A stretch of DNA of 64,000 nt, taken from positions 84,922,390-84,986,389 of the forward strand of contig JAVMKO010000003.1 of assembly GCA_032164245.1 (NCBI GenBank), given 5' to 3'. Of this stretch, positions 24,474-36,240 are shown piece by piece (positions within the stretch are counted from its first letter, which is position 1; each line of letters starts with the position of its first letter). A program made the translations under genes and the position numbers. Source of the stretch: Sternotherus odoratus (lineage: Eukaryota > Chordata > Testudines > Kinosternidae). The notes under the pieces are model-generated. The model was not told the DNA's origin. It saw only the letters and a list, made by a program, of their open reading frames with translations, and did not search any database.

Positions 24474-25060
24474 CAGGGGTCTCCAAACTTTTCAGCCCGA
24501 GGGCCGCATTAACTATCAAATAGCAGTTCGGGGGCCGACAACACACTCGAGGTCCAAATAAAAAAGAATCAAAACATGGATGTTGTTTTAAATTATTTAT
24601 TTAATATTATTTTATTCAGTTATTATTTAATAACACATTGATACACTACACATGAACACTACACCCCCCACAACTGACCCGCTCAACCCGGTCTCTCCCC
24701 ACAGACCGTTTCGCCGCCTGGCAGTGGGTGGCTCCTTGTTTCGCTGCCTGTAACTGGGTGGCGGTGCGGCGCATCCCGGCCCCAGCTCTGAGGTGTCCCT
24801 GGCCGGCGGCGGCAGCGGAGCACGCGGTGTGTCAGGGCCGGCGGCGGCAGCGGAGCACGTGGTGCGTCCTGGCTGGCGGCGGCAGCGGAGCACGCGGCGC
24901 GTCCCGGCCCCGCGGCTGGCGGCGGCAGCGGAGCACGCGGCGCATCCCGGCCCCGTGGCTGATTCCCGACCCCTGCCGTAGACAAAAAGATCTCCACGGG
25001 CCGGATGAGAGGGCCTCGCGGGCCGCATCCGGCCCGCGGGCCGTAGTTTGGAGACCCCTG
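24474..25060. mobile_element. hAT-Charlie-like element with GC-rich minisatellite
   Basis: Termini CAGGGGTCTCCAAACTTTTC and GTAGTTTGGAGACCCCTG, with perfect duplication ATCTAAGG (24466-24473, 25061-25068). The interior holds an AT-rich left part and a GC-rich tandem block (24775-24965). Confidence 0.92.
24775..24965. repeat. GC-rich minisatellite in the hAT element
   Basis: At least four units share the core 'ggcggcggcagcggagcacg' with variable spacers. Open frames through this block are compositional artefacts. Confidence 0.8.
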
Positions 25061-25066
25061 ATCTAA

Positions 25067-25227
25067 GGGCTTGTCTTCACTACCGGGGTAAGACAACCCA
25101 AGTTACGCTATGCTATTCACAAGAAGCTGGAGTACCAGGGTTGACCGGAGAGCGCTCTGCCATCGATTTAGCCAGTCTTCACTAGACCCGCTAAATCGAT
25201 CACTCTCTCCGTACTGGAGACCATCCT
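25067..25227. mobile_element. Harbinger-type MITE adjoining a hAT element
   Basis: Begins GGGCTTGTCTTCACTACC after TAA (25064-25066) and ends GAGACCATCCT before TAA (25228-25230). Two internal half-sites of 'tagcgggtc' type and 'atcgattta' are inverted. Its first two bases are duplicated in the target site of the hAT element on its left, so the hAT element arrived later. Confidence 0.65.
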
Positions 25228-25230
25228 TAA

Positions 25231-25422
25231 GTGTTTGTCTTGACTAAGATTTAAAGGTATGTTGTAAGCATGTCTTAACTGCAGTGACCCCCACCCCCAG
25301 GTGTCAAGTAGACCAGATAGCACACGTTAAAAGTACACACTGCCTTGTCGCCACTAGACTTTAAAATGTATTAGAGAAAACATTCTAAATCACCCACTTT
25401 TTATCCTACTCAAGACAAATCC
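25231..25422. mobile_element. Second MITE in direct contact with the previous one
   Basis: Left end GTGTTTGTCTTGACTAAG and right end TACTCAAGACAAATCC are inverted repeats. TAA lies on both sides (25228-25230, shared with the neighbouring element, and 25423-25425). Confidence 0.65.
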
Positions 25423-26766
25423 TAAGCTATTTAGCACTCCCTGCTTCCTATACAGGATTCTTTAAAGCTATTGAGAAATAGGTTTTAAAAAATAAGATTG
25501 GTAATAAAAAATGGTAAGGCTCAATGGATTTAAGAATACTAGAGGAATATTGTTATAGGCTTTGAGTGAGCAATATTAGACATACAAACTGTCTTTTGGA
25601 GGATTTTAAAATATCTTCTCAGTAGGGACTTTGACAGTGTTTCTTAGTTATGTGTCAAGAATTCTACTGTAAAGTGCTTATGATGTGCCCTGTGTATATG
25701 TAATCCATCTAAATATACTCAATCTCTGTTTTCACACCCAATGGTGTGGGATTTAACAAAATCTATAAATTTGCATTCTGAGCATGCCCCAGTAAGCGTT
25801 CATGTCTCAGCATGAAAGCAATATTCAACACGTAAAGTCTAGATTCTTGGTGGAGTTTTGTATAATTTCCTTTGAATACTTTTTTTTTCCTTTTTAATTC
25901 CTTACAGAAAGGGCAGTTGGAATATGGAACTCTGCCAGAGTCAACAACAGATGTACTGTGAATTAATTCAAAAGGAGTAAAAAGGATAGAGTACATGGGT
26001 AGAGCTACCGGCACTAACTTGACTATTGAAACGAAAATAATAAGAAATAAGTTGATTTTTATTTCCTGGTTTTGTAAGAACAAGGCCTTGCTAGGACATA
26101 TGGTCTGCTCCAAGCCTTTAATGGTCTTTTATTTCAATAAGGCTTTGGTGGGGAGCTCACATCTTGACATCTCTGTGAACCTGGACTAGACCTGTTGTTA
26201 ATATTAAGTGGTTCCCCTTTACTTTGCAGCTCTTTAATGAAACACAAGATTACTGTTAAAACAATAATCTTCTCAGCAGGATTATCCACCAGTGGGGCTG
26301 ACCCCAATATTGCTCATCTGTACAGTGATCAAGCAGAGGCATGGTGAAAACAACGGGTAAACACAAACCTGTCTGGAGGTTCTTTCAGGATAGGATGCTA
26401 AAAGGCTTTCTGGGAAATCTGGTTTTATTTTATAATGTTAGCCAGATGCCTTCTGGAATATAAATCAAACATTTCAATCACTGCTGCTAAAGACATTTCT
26501 TGAACATGGCTAACAGGACAAAATAGAAGCCACAGCCAGCAAACCCCGCTCCCCACAAGATAAGACAACCAATGAATCACCATAGACACTGGTGCCTGGA
26601 GCATTGAGCCCTTCAGTGTGTGCAAATAACCTGAATCAATACAACTGCAATGTAAAACCAGTAATTTATGCAGGAAGCCTCTGCTGATGTGTCTACTGGA
26701 CCTCCTGTCCTTAATATGTCTATTATATGTGGGATTACTGTACAATCTTTTACAAGGGTCTATACA

Positions 26767-26965
26767 CCTGGGGTGGGCAAACTTTTTGGCCCAAGGGCCA
26801 CATCGGGCTTCAAAATTGTATGGAGGGCTGTGTAGGGAAGGCTATACCTCCCCAAACAGTCTGGCCTTACCCCCTATCCCCCGACTGCCCCACTCTGAAT
26901 TCCTGACCCATCCAACCACCCCTCCACTCCTTGTCCCCTGACTACTCCTTCCAGAGCTGCAGTAC
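26767..26965. mobile_element. hAT fragment (left part)
   Basis: Starts CTGGGGTGGGCAAACTTT and resembles the left third of the element at 20317 ('gggccacatcgggcttcaaa'). The right end is absent. Confidence 0.65.
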
Positions 26966-29380
26966 AGGAACATTGACAAGACTTTGGCCAATTCATTTGC
27001 TGTGAATTACATGAAAAAGGGGAAAGAGTGGGAGAAGCTAACTAGGGCATCAACCAGGGAATCTCTAAACACTTCCCAGCCCCATATCTTTCATTTCAGC
27101 CTCTGAGTCTAGCTAGTAGGGATGACACATTTTTTTAAGCCTGGGACATGTAACATTTTGTATTATTGCAGAGATCTGGTGTGACCCTAATAACATTGCC
27201 CACACATGATTGGACAATTTTAATATTGCTATGGGAACCTTCAATTTCAGTCATGCATGTCAGAATATGCAAACATCAGCTTTAACACTGTTTTCTCATC
27301 TTTTGGAACAGAAATCTCACTGATGAGGTCATTTAAAAAAGACAGCATCAAAGTAGGTCTGTTGGTTCGTTTGTTGGTAAACATGAAGTAACTTTTTCTT
27401 CTGATGTTCATCATCAGCCCTTGGAAACATGAAACCGAAACCTATTTCCTTATCAAAGTTTCCTCAATTGTGTGCATACACTGATTTATTTTTTTTCAGG
27501 GCTGCTCATCATAAGTAATTAGCAGCTAGCATTAAAGGATTTATTTTAAAGAAAAAATTACAGAAAAAGCTAGCAGCAGTTCCCACTTTGATATTTTGAA
27601 GCTGCAGAGGAGCATAAAAGCTACCTATTTCACATGGTAATATGGTTTTAGATATATAAATCTATTAAAGACTGAAGAGGAAATTCATCCTGATAGAACT
27701 ATTGAAAGAAAGCCACAGCAGGCATGAATTCAGCCCTTATATTTTTCCTTTCATTAAGTTTCCAGGATAGATGATAGGTAGAAAATGGAAGAATAAGTAA
27801 TTAAGACTTGACAATGCAAAATTTAAGTACCAACAGCATTTTCTTTAAGCTACAGTGGAAAATGCCTTTCTATGTAAAGAGTGGACAAGCATGTCTTGTA
27901 TCTACACTGTAAGCCTACCTCTACAAGAGAGAGTTCAGGACTAAAGTTCTGCACAAATATATTAACCCAGTAATAAATTTAAGAGCATGCAGGGTATTTG
28001 CTGAATCATGTGTGATCTAATAATGTTGTGTGTGAAGAGTAGTCTATTAAATTACACTCAAAGGCATAAACAAGAGATGGTGAAACCCAGTTAACTGAAG
28101 TGGTAAGAGAACTGAAACAAAACAAACAAAAATATAGCAACAATTTTTTTCTCCATTTACATCTATTAAAAACATTTCTAGGCATTCAAAGGCAAGCCAC
28201 TAATGCAGACAAATATTTTCTGCAAACCAAATCACAAGGTGCGTTTACTCAGGCCCAATCCAGTGAGGTACTTAGTGCCTTCAGGTCACATTGAAATCAA
28301 TGGGAGTTGAAGGATTCAACACTTTGCAGGGACCTTGGTGCAGGGACACAGTCTTTATTGAATAATACACAAAAGGCTAAACTTTTTTTTCTTTCTTTTT
28401 TTAATTCCAATACATGGAGACGGTCTCAAAACTCTACTTCCACCCACAGGTGGATGTTCCAAACTTTTTGCCACTGACTGCTCTTGTTCAAATGGCTGCA
28501 CCTAACAGAACATAGTGCCGTTAATGCCAGAGATCATGCAATGGTGGCCTTAGACACATGGACAGACTAGCAAGAAACCATCTGTATTGACTTAATTTTG
28601 TAAAAAAAATTTAAAGAAAAAAAATGGTTAAATTTTTATAAGTTTCTTTCTAACACAGAAACTTAAACTCCAGGACAATTTCTAATTCTTACCTAAAACT
28701 TTAGAGACATATTGTCTATTTCAGTGTGCACTTTGCACATCCATTGCCTTTCAATGAAAGTTGTGCATGTGTATGTGAGGGCAGAATTTAGTCCTTAAAA
28801 GTTTAACGCAACTTTTTGCGAACAAGGAGCTACGCTACAGAAAGCGTCTTTGAAAGCTGATTTTGCTAGCTACTCAAAAGCAGTCACCCTACCACACGAG
28901 ATACTGTTCCACTTTGAACAGCACTGATGACAAAAATGTCAATTCTGCCTGGCTATATCTTAAGACCATTGTATTTCTTAAGATAATAAATGGGCTGATT
29001 CAAAACTTTAAGATATAGTTATTATTTAAAAAAAGGCTCTGAAGACCGATATAAATTTATAAAGGCACCAAGTAATCAAAGGCAGTTTTTCTGTCCTCCA
29101 TGAGAGTTCAGTGCGGCAAAGCTGGGAATTTACTCATCTCTCTTTGGCAGAAAGAATTACTTCCCCTCCTCCACTGGCAAATGTCATCCAACACACCTGA
29201 CATCTGTTTAAGACTGCAGAAGAAGTTGTTTCTTTTGGAGCGCAAGAAATTCAAATATGCTTTTAAAGAATCAGAAGCCCAGTGACAAAGCCAGGCTCTA
29301 GTGGCACAGCGAATATAACCATGTAAGTTACTGAATTTCTCTCAAACTTCTTAGCAATAGCTTTACTGCCAGTATCTTAC

Positions 29381-29533
29381 CTCTTAGTACGGACTTGAGG
29401 TTCAGCTTGGCTTGGCGATGCAGATCCTCCACACAAGGTGGCCTCGTGGAGGGCAGGAACACATTTTCCTGCTGGTGCCAGGGAGCGGTATAATGGACTG
29501 TCCATCTACTTTCTTCATCTAGGTTGGAGACCG
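29381..29533 (-). CDS. NHSL1: NHS-family gene, coding exon 2
   Basis: The exon is 153 nt on the minus strand, between a polypyrimidine tract plus CAG acceptor (at 29534-29536) and donor GTAAGA (29380-29375). It encodes [20 protein letters not shown], then [20 protein letters not shown] and [10 protein letters not shown]. This is the hallmark conserved N-terminal block of the NHS, NHSL1 and NHSL2 proteins, adaptors that bind the Scar/WAVE complex and act at cell edges and junctions. It begins with two bases that complete Thr with either first exon and ends with one base (G) that completes Glu with exon 3. The protein is nearly identical to what I know of mammalian members, and there are no stops or frameshifts, so the exon is under strong constraint. 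NHSL1 is preferred over NHS mainly because of exon 3; the paralogue call is less certain than the family call. Confidence 0.93.
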
Positions 29534-31477
29534 CTGCAAAGAAAGAGACAGAGAATGTAATGCACAAATTAAATGCAACTGAAGGAGGACTATGAATAAA
29601 TGGTGGGGAGGAATGGGAACTGAGGATACCAATATAAAAACAGACTAGGGCTCTTCAGATTTCACACTGGTATAAATCAGAAGCAACTCCATTGACATTA
29701 ATAAGATGACACTGGCTTTACACCATTATGAGCGAGAGCAGAGTCTGGCTTTAAAACATTATCTAGTAATAAATCAATTACTTAATTAACACAAGTACAC
29801 CACCATATATTTACTTATAATTTATCTTCCCTGAGAGACAGACATTACTTGTTGTCTAAAGTTTTCTCTCAATATAAACTTTTGTGGTTGAACAATATTA
29901 CCCTTCACGCTGTAGGGACAGGAAAAGGGCAGCTGCAGTATCACCCCTCTAGCAGCATTTGCCCTTCAGAGCACATACTGTGCATCCAAATCTCCAAAGC
30001 AAAAAACCACAGCTGGGCCTGTCTCCCAAGCACCTGTTATGCTGACTCAATCAAACTGTGTTGGTCACCTAACTGTTCTCCATCTTCTTGTCTCTGTTTC
30101 TGAGTTTTCATTACCTCTCATTTGTTGCAACTGGGAATAGCATTTAAATCATGACGCTCCTACTACTGTTTATATTGCAACACCACCTAGCACTGTATCA
30201 TTATTAAGCATTAGAAATGGAGTGCCTTGTATAATGGCAGAGAAGCAGTGCAGGCTATGAAGCACAGCATGAAAGTGACAGCTTCCTTACATCTGAAGAG
30301 TGACAGATTTCATCACATCACATTACCTAGAGGAATAATTTCAATTGTAAAATAATCGTATTGTTAAACAAAATTAATGCAGAATCTCGATACAACAGTA
30401 TGCTACAAGAAATGCAGTGAGAGAGACTCATTTTTGGAGGCTTTTAACTGAATTTCCTTGTGGTTTTGTCAGATCTTTTAATAAATATTGTTTCATAATA
30501 TTTTGTTGGACTGTTCATTTGCTCATAAATTTGCTTGGTCATGTGGCCTGGCCCCTCCCCTCTTGTGCCTACTTTCATTGTACTGGATTTGAAAGAAAAC
30601 ACCTCATGCAGCAGGGCAGACAATGCTGACATGGTGTATGGCTGCAGTCTCTGTCCTTGCTAATCAGAGGTCAAATCCAAATGATAATGAACAGACATGT
30701 CACTCACTATCTGATCACAATATCAATCATCCTAGAATTATAGGAAACAAAATGTACATCAACTGACTGACTTACCAGGAAAGCACCTCTACCCCAGGCA
30801 TTTGCCTTACAAAATAAGAAAAGATGACAGACACCAGCCATATTACTGCCCAGCTCTACTCAATACCATACTAAGAGCAGTTTATTGCTTATCTAGTGCA
30901 TAATTAAAACCACCAAGATGTGCTACACTTACTCAGGCTGCCAGATCAAACACAACTAGCCTGTCTCAATGGATTAAATCTCACCAGCTAAATATGCAAG
31001 TACATAAAATATCTCAATAATTTTTTAAAAAGTTTATGACTACAATGATATTACACAATGAAACAGAAGCACAAATTTCTGCACATGTTCAGCAGCTGTA
31101 CAGCTGGGGCTACCAGAAGACGTTAGAGTCATACCTCGGCATAGGGTGATGATGATATACACACAGCAGCAAGTTACACCAAGAGACTTTCAAATCTCAC
31201 AATCAAACATCTTAGATTAAATGAAAAAGTTTTGCTTCTTCAAAGCCATTTAGGACAAAGGAAATCAAAGTAAGTTAACTCTCACTCACTCTTACAAAGA
31301 AGCAGATGCTCATGAACATTGCCTTCCGTAATACTGCCTCTGCACATTTTGAAACACAGAGAGAAATGTACAGATTTTCCAATAAGGGTGTCTATAAAGT
31401 ACATATACATATTGAGCTCTCCTACCAATATTTCAACACTTTCCAGAAAGAAAACTTGCATGCACATCACTACTTAC
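29534..31477 (-). other. NHS-family intron 1 (short isoform)
   Basis: This 1.9-kb intron separates the MVVFIN exon from exon 2 and starts and ends with canonical GT and AG on the minus strand. A decayed repeat resembling common turtle MITE interiors lies at about 29650-29745. The rest shows nothing recognisable. Confidence 0.7.
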
Positions 31478-31535
31478 TCTTCTTCTTGAAAAGTTTAAAT
31501 AAAGATTTCAGCTTTGTGTTGATGAACACCACCAT
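31478..31535 (-). CDS. NHSL1: NHS-family gene, alternative first coding exon (MVVFIN type)
   Basis: The ATG at 31535 opens 19 codons, MVVFINTKLKSLFKLFKKK, plus one base, ending at a strong donor GTAAGT (31477-31472). The leftover A joins CG at the start of exon 2 to make Thr, giving KKKTVSNLDEE across the junction. I know this short basic first exon from NHS-family isoforms that lack the long N-terminal region with the WAVE homology domain. The peptide has an amphipathic, Lys-rich stretch, which suggests membrane or actin-regulator contact; that part is inference. It lies only about 1.9 kb upstream of exon 2. No TATA box or clear CpG island was identified upstream. The 32.2-32.4 kb stretch is pyrimidine-rich and could be promoter-proximal. 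Confidence 0.85.
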
Positions 31536-33710
31536 TTCCAAGGTGTCTATCTGTGGACCTGGAGTTCCATAGAAAACAGGAGTAACAAGCAGGTGGCTGG
31601 TTTTCGATTTGTATTCGCCAAAGCTCTGCAAACCCTACTAACTTTGTCTCTTCCTACACCCCTTCTCCCTCCCCCCCCCCTTTTGTTTTGCACAACGGTG
31701 AGGTTGGCCTTATTGTCCTGGCAGTTAGAAACCATTAACAATCCTTGAACCTGAACGCCTCTTTCTGAAACATAATCCTGGGGGCTGGGAGCAGCTAGCT
31801 GCAACTCGTGAAGGAAGGAAAAAAGAAAGCCAATCGTTCATATTTGAATTGAACCAAGATCAGGCTTTTTAACTCAATGCTCATTCATCCAGTTCACTCT
31901 CTCGCAAATCAACAGTTTTCCTCTCCTGGTTTCACTCCACCATAAACAGTGACAATTGTAGATAATTTCCATTTTCACTGCTCTAACCAGATCTTCCAAA
32001 ATCCTTTACAGTGTAGCAAGAGAAAAGTGGATACTTTCATGTCCATCCTTTGTATAGCCCAGGCTACTTGTGAGTGTATGGAATTTGAACTGGCTGGGAC
32101 AGTGAGGCTTTCAACTGTTGTTTCCCAAACACGCCCCCAATCCCTTCCTCCTATCCATAGGGAACATTTATGAGCAGCAAGGCTCTACAACTGAATCTCC
32201 ATGGAGCTGTAAATGAGGGCTGCATTCTCCTGCAAATCAAGATGCCCCTCTTTCCCACCTCTTCCCTTTCTCCCCGCCCCTCCCCTTCTTAATGTCTTAA
32301 TTGCCCCCAACACAGAATTTTTCTTTGCATTTCCTTGCTCTCAAAATATTCCCCCTCCTTCCCCCTCTCCCCCGCCCTTACAATTACAATAATGGAAACA
32401 GCCCAGCATTCTTACATGTTGAATTTCACTCAGTTACATGCTGAGATATCCTGATTAGGATTAATTTGGAAACTCTATTAACAAAATGAATAATGAGCTA
32501 ATCAAACAATTTCTGTTTAATAAAGAAACTATAATTCAACGACACCAGTACAAGAGCCTGACCTGAAAAGGCTTTTGGAAATACACTTTAACCTCATGAC
32601 TTTAAATATTCCTGTACATAAGTACATCTACTTTTTCTATTTAGACGAGAATTACTATTTTACTGAAATCCAAGAGAAAATGCTAAGTACCCCATCAATC
32701 CGCTCAGCAGGGCATGCCCCTCACACAATGCTAAGATTCAAGAAGCAAGTCCTCCTTTACAAAGCAAAGCTCCCGCAACTGCCTTGGGTTAACAATGGAA
32801 GGGTTTTTCTTAGGGGGAAAGAAATGGCAGCAGCAGGGGTCTTCGTCTGCCCCAAAAGTTGCTGCAAGTTCTAGCCTTCGCAGTGCAGCATGCAAAAGCA
32901 GGTGTTTTTGAGAAGCATCCAATTCCTAGCCCTGCTGGTTTATCTCAGAATCACAAGTGAGCAGACTGGAAGGGAGAATATTTTATATTCATGCCTTGCC
33001 TCTCGGCCGAAAGGGCCCCATAGCACTTTACAAACCACGAGTTTAATATCACAGCCACCATTGGGGGCAGGTCCCAGAGGCACTCTGTCTGGCGCAGCAC
33101 TGAGGCAGTCAGAACATTCCAGAAGAGAATACACCAGAGTGGGAAGTGCTTCAGTGCTTGAAAGGATGCCGCATGCTTTCCCCCCAGGCTGGCTTCCACC
33201 CCACAGCAGATGCAAAGAAGGGCTGGATGTGGCCTTGAACTTTATCAGCCTCTCTCTGGGGAATGGAGCACTATCAGTGATACTATGGCTCCCCAATATC
33301 TGCTGGAGTCCCAGATGCGCACGGCCAGGGACTGAGGCTTCCCCTTGTGTACCTGCAAGCCCTCCACCCTTGCTCACCTGTGCATTGTCAGCCACATTCT
33401 GGCCCTACACAAATAACCACCACTAGAAACGCAGCCACCTAAGGGGTGTGGGTAAGAGTTGGACAGACAACCAGCATACAGCTCATCTGAAGCAGGTGAA
33501 CCTCTACTGTTACAAATTCCACATCCTTGATTGTCAAGGTACTGATAAACTGCATGGTACTTATTTTACCTGCCTGGAATGATGAAGGGCTTAAGCAAAC
33601 TTTCTGGGATTTCAAGCAAGGGTGCACCTGATTTTCTGGTAAAGATATGGTTTGGGGGGGGGGAAGAGTAATTGAGGGAGAAAGTAAGTGAGAGAAACAA
33701 ATTATACCAG

Positions 33711-33843
33711 TAAAAGCTTCAGAGAGGTAGCCGTGTTAGTCTGGAATAGCAGAGGTAACAAAGAGTCCTGTGGCACCTTAAAGACTAACTAAAGTTTTGA
33801 AGCATAAGCTTTCGTGGGCTAATACCCACTTTGTCGGATGCAA
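33711..33843. repeat. Turtle-type interspersed repeat with 'gccgtgttagtctg'
   Basis: Contains 'agccgtgttagtctggaata', 'gtcctgtggcaccttaaaga' and 'aagctttcgtgggctaatac'. Class unknown to me. Relatives lie at 36153, 49599, 55628 and possibly 4958. Confidence 0.75.
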
Positions 33844-33952
33844 GATTGGCTTTGCCTGTATAGCTCCATCTATACAAGTGGTCAGAGATCAATATAGCTT
33901 GCCCCTGACCAATAGAGTTAAGCTGGCAGAAGTCTGAAGTGTAGACCTGGCC
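33844..33952. mobile_element. MITE fragment
   Basis: The right end GTGTAGACCTGGCC matches a common turtle MITE terminus. The left terminus is missing and the copy abuts another repeat at 33711-33843. Confidence 0.45.
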
Positions 33953-35399
33953 TAGGTACTGAACCAAATCTAGATTAACTACGTAACACCTGAATTATTT
34001 TATTTAAAATCTGATGGCTGAAGGAAAATGAGTCCTGTTCCTAAAAAACAGGTATCCACATCCCTGGAAATAACCACCAATCAGTGGCACCCTTGTTGGC
34101 AGTCTCTGCAGAGATGTTAAGCACTGAATAAGCCTGGAGATGCAACACCTTACTACCACCCCAGCCTCTCCAAAAGCACATCAGCAGCAGGCCAGTGTCA
34201 TGAAGCTTATACTGTCACTGCCTATGCTGTTTCTGTCTTATAGATAAAGAATTTCAATTTCCAAATCCAGCACATTTCATTAATAGTAAATACAACTATA
34301 AAGCAGGGGAATAAGCAATAACTGCCCCCACCCCTTTAATGAAGCTCTAATACCCAAGCTTAAGCATACAAATATGGATTTGGGGGTGGGGAGCGGGGAA
34401 GGAGAAACCTGGGAAAATTTTGAATGGTGAAAGCAGCTTCCTTCATTCTTCATTTCAGCTGCCATTTGTCCCCACTAAGCATAAGGTTCCTCTCATAACT
34501 ACCTCTGACCTGTTGAAGGCTCCGGTGTGACGGAAGATCTATTTCTCAACCTCACTTACACAAAGTAACCTCTGTGACATTTCCAATCTCTAGTCACCCT
34601 TGGAAGCAATATTTTGAACTTTCCCACAAATCTTGACCTCCAAAATGACAACATAGCCAGCCACTGAAATCCATCATATAAACATGCTTCTTCCCCGGAT
34701 GGATATTTAGTGGCTTCTGTGAACTAAGTATGTTGTTTCAGTCTAGAAGACCAATGATGCTCAGACCTCAGTGGTTCAGGAGCCAAATTAGTGAACAACA
34801 ATATCCAAAAGAGCCACAGTAGAGTGAATTCACTTTCATTTATCACAGTAGCATATATTCATATTTAAACAGCAAAATGACTGACCAAATATTAACATTT
34901 TATCATCTACTTACAATTGGTTAATAACATAGTAGAAGAATCCTGATTGGTTAATAACTTAGACTGGTTAATAATTAAATCACAGTGTTTCAATATCATG
35001 TGCTGCAAAGAGCTGCAGGAAACACATTGAAGAGTCATTTGCAGCTGTCAAGCCTCAGTTTGAGTATCCCTAGTGGACATGTTCCACATCACATCCACCA
35101 CTCTGGCACCCGGGAGTTATCTCAAAACTGAATGGGCATGGAGACTTAAATATCCTCCAAATGTGTATCCTCAAGGTCAGGGGTAGAAACACAAAGGTGA
35201 GACAATTTGGGGAAGCTTAGACTGTGATCAGCACCCCAATAATTAAAGGACTTCATCCTCCAGTGTTGTCAATCTAGCAGTCAAAATACCAGCCCTAAAA
35301 TTAATTTTTAGAAAAACATTTAAGAGTGGGTTATAGTAGGACAAGAACAACACCAGCAGGATTCATGTCACAATCTAAATATCATAGGGGGCTGACCCA

Positions 35400-35490
35400 T
35401 AGTTAGGATGTAAGCCTGGACTTGGGAGAGAGATGTTCAATTCCCTGCTCTGCCACTGACTACCTGGGTGACCTTGAGCAAGTCACTTAT
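35400..35490 (+). repeat. MIR-type SINE, left half
   Basis: Contains 'attccctgctctgccactga' and 'gtgaccttgagcaagtcact'. It is cut by the MITE at 35491 and resumes at 35765. Confidence 0.75.
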
Positions 35491-35764
35491 CGGCGGGTAG
35501 CCATCGATCTTCTGGCGATCGATTTCTCGCGTCTTATGAAGACGCAAGAAATCGATCACTCGCAGCTCCCCCGTCGACTCCGGAACTCCAGCTTGCCGGG
35601 AGGCGCAAGCTGGAGTCGACGGGGGAGCGCGCCGCCGACCGCCGCTGCAATGAGGACGGACGGTAAGTCGGCTGCAGATACGCAAACTTCAGCTACGTGA
35701 TTCACGTAGCTGAAGTTGCGTATCTGCAGTCGATCCTCCCCCCCCCTGTAGTGGAGACCAGTCC
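35491..35764. mobile_element. Palindrome-rich MITE inserted in a MIR SINE
   Basis: Shares with the element at 46484 the core 'ctcccccgtcgactccggaa' and its inverted partner 'agtcgacgggggagc'. A second hairpin (35671-35730) carries 'cttcagctacgtga' followed by its complement. The left terminus is eroded; the right end is GTAGTGGAGACCAGTCC. MIR sequence continues on both sides. Confidence 0.7.
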
Positions 35765-35860
35765 AAAGTCTCTTCAGCACTCCCCAACCTCACAGGGAAG
35801 TTGTGAGGATAAATCCCTTAAAGGTTATCAGGTGTGCAGATTCTATGTCACGTAGACCAT
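35765..35860 (+). repeat. MIR-type SINE, right half
   Basis: Resumes with 'cctcacagggaagttgtgag' and 'gataaatcccttaaaggtta' after the MITE. Confidence 0.65.
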
Positions 35861-36051
35861 ATAAGTAGCTACTCTCAATATAGATAGGTGTTTGGCAAGT
35901 TCAAAACATTTGATAAAATGAAAACAAAAGGGGAGTAATGTTTATCAGAAAGTAATATAATGAAATGGTAAAAGATATTTTATTTGATGAGATCATTAAT
36001 CCAAGCTGCTCCTCTGGTCCTACAGAATAAAACAACGCAGGTTATTTATTG

Positions 36052-36073
36052 CGGCGGGGGGGGGGGGGGGGGA
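36052..36073. repeat. G homopolymer
   Basis: A run of about 20 G with one C near its start. It could form a G-quadruplex, and length may be unreliable in assemblies. Confidence 0.8.
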
Positions 36074-36152
36074 GGATTCAGTGCACCAAGAAAAGACAAG
36101 TAATTAAAAAAGCACATCACCTAGTGTCCCAAATGTCTAATCAAAACCTTGA

Positions 36153-36240
36153 GAGTAGTATCAGAGGGGTAGCCGTGTTAGTCTGGATCTGCAAAAGTGA
36201 CAAAGAGTCTTGTCGCACCTTATAGACTAACAGAGCAGTG
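36153..36240. repeat. Turtle-type interspersed repeat, partial
   Basis: 'gtagccgtgttagtctggat' and 'gtcgcaccttatagactaac' match the family seen at 33711; the right part is missing. Confidence 0.7.

Larger units (their letters stand above)
9948..29380 (-). other. NHS-family intron 2
   Basis: Repeats within this intron are listed separately. The stretches 9990-12050, 17720-20000, 21070-22180, 22720-24270, 25430-26760 and 26970-29380 hold no gene or named repeat that I can support, apart from microsatellites. A MITE-like fragment with the motif for 'cccaatccagtgaggtactt' starts near 28251. Some short open frames occur, but they lack splice logic or protein resemblance. Confidence 0.7.

Noticed and set aside
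24627..25096. Long open frames on both strands
   Set aside because: GC-rich minisatellite of the hAT element at 24474.
32890..33426. 178-codon open frame and its antisense partner of 151 codons
   Set aside because: No family resemblance, and the two strands are open together, as in GC-richer non-coding DNA. It might be an old repeat.
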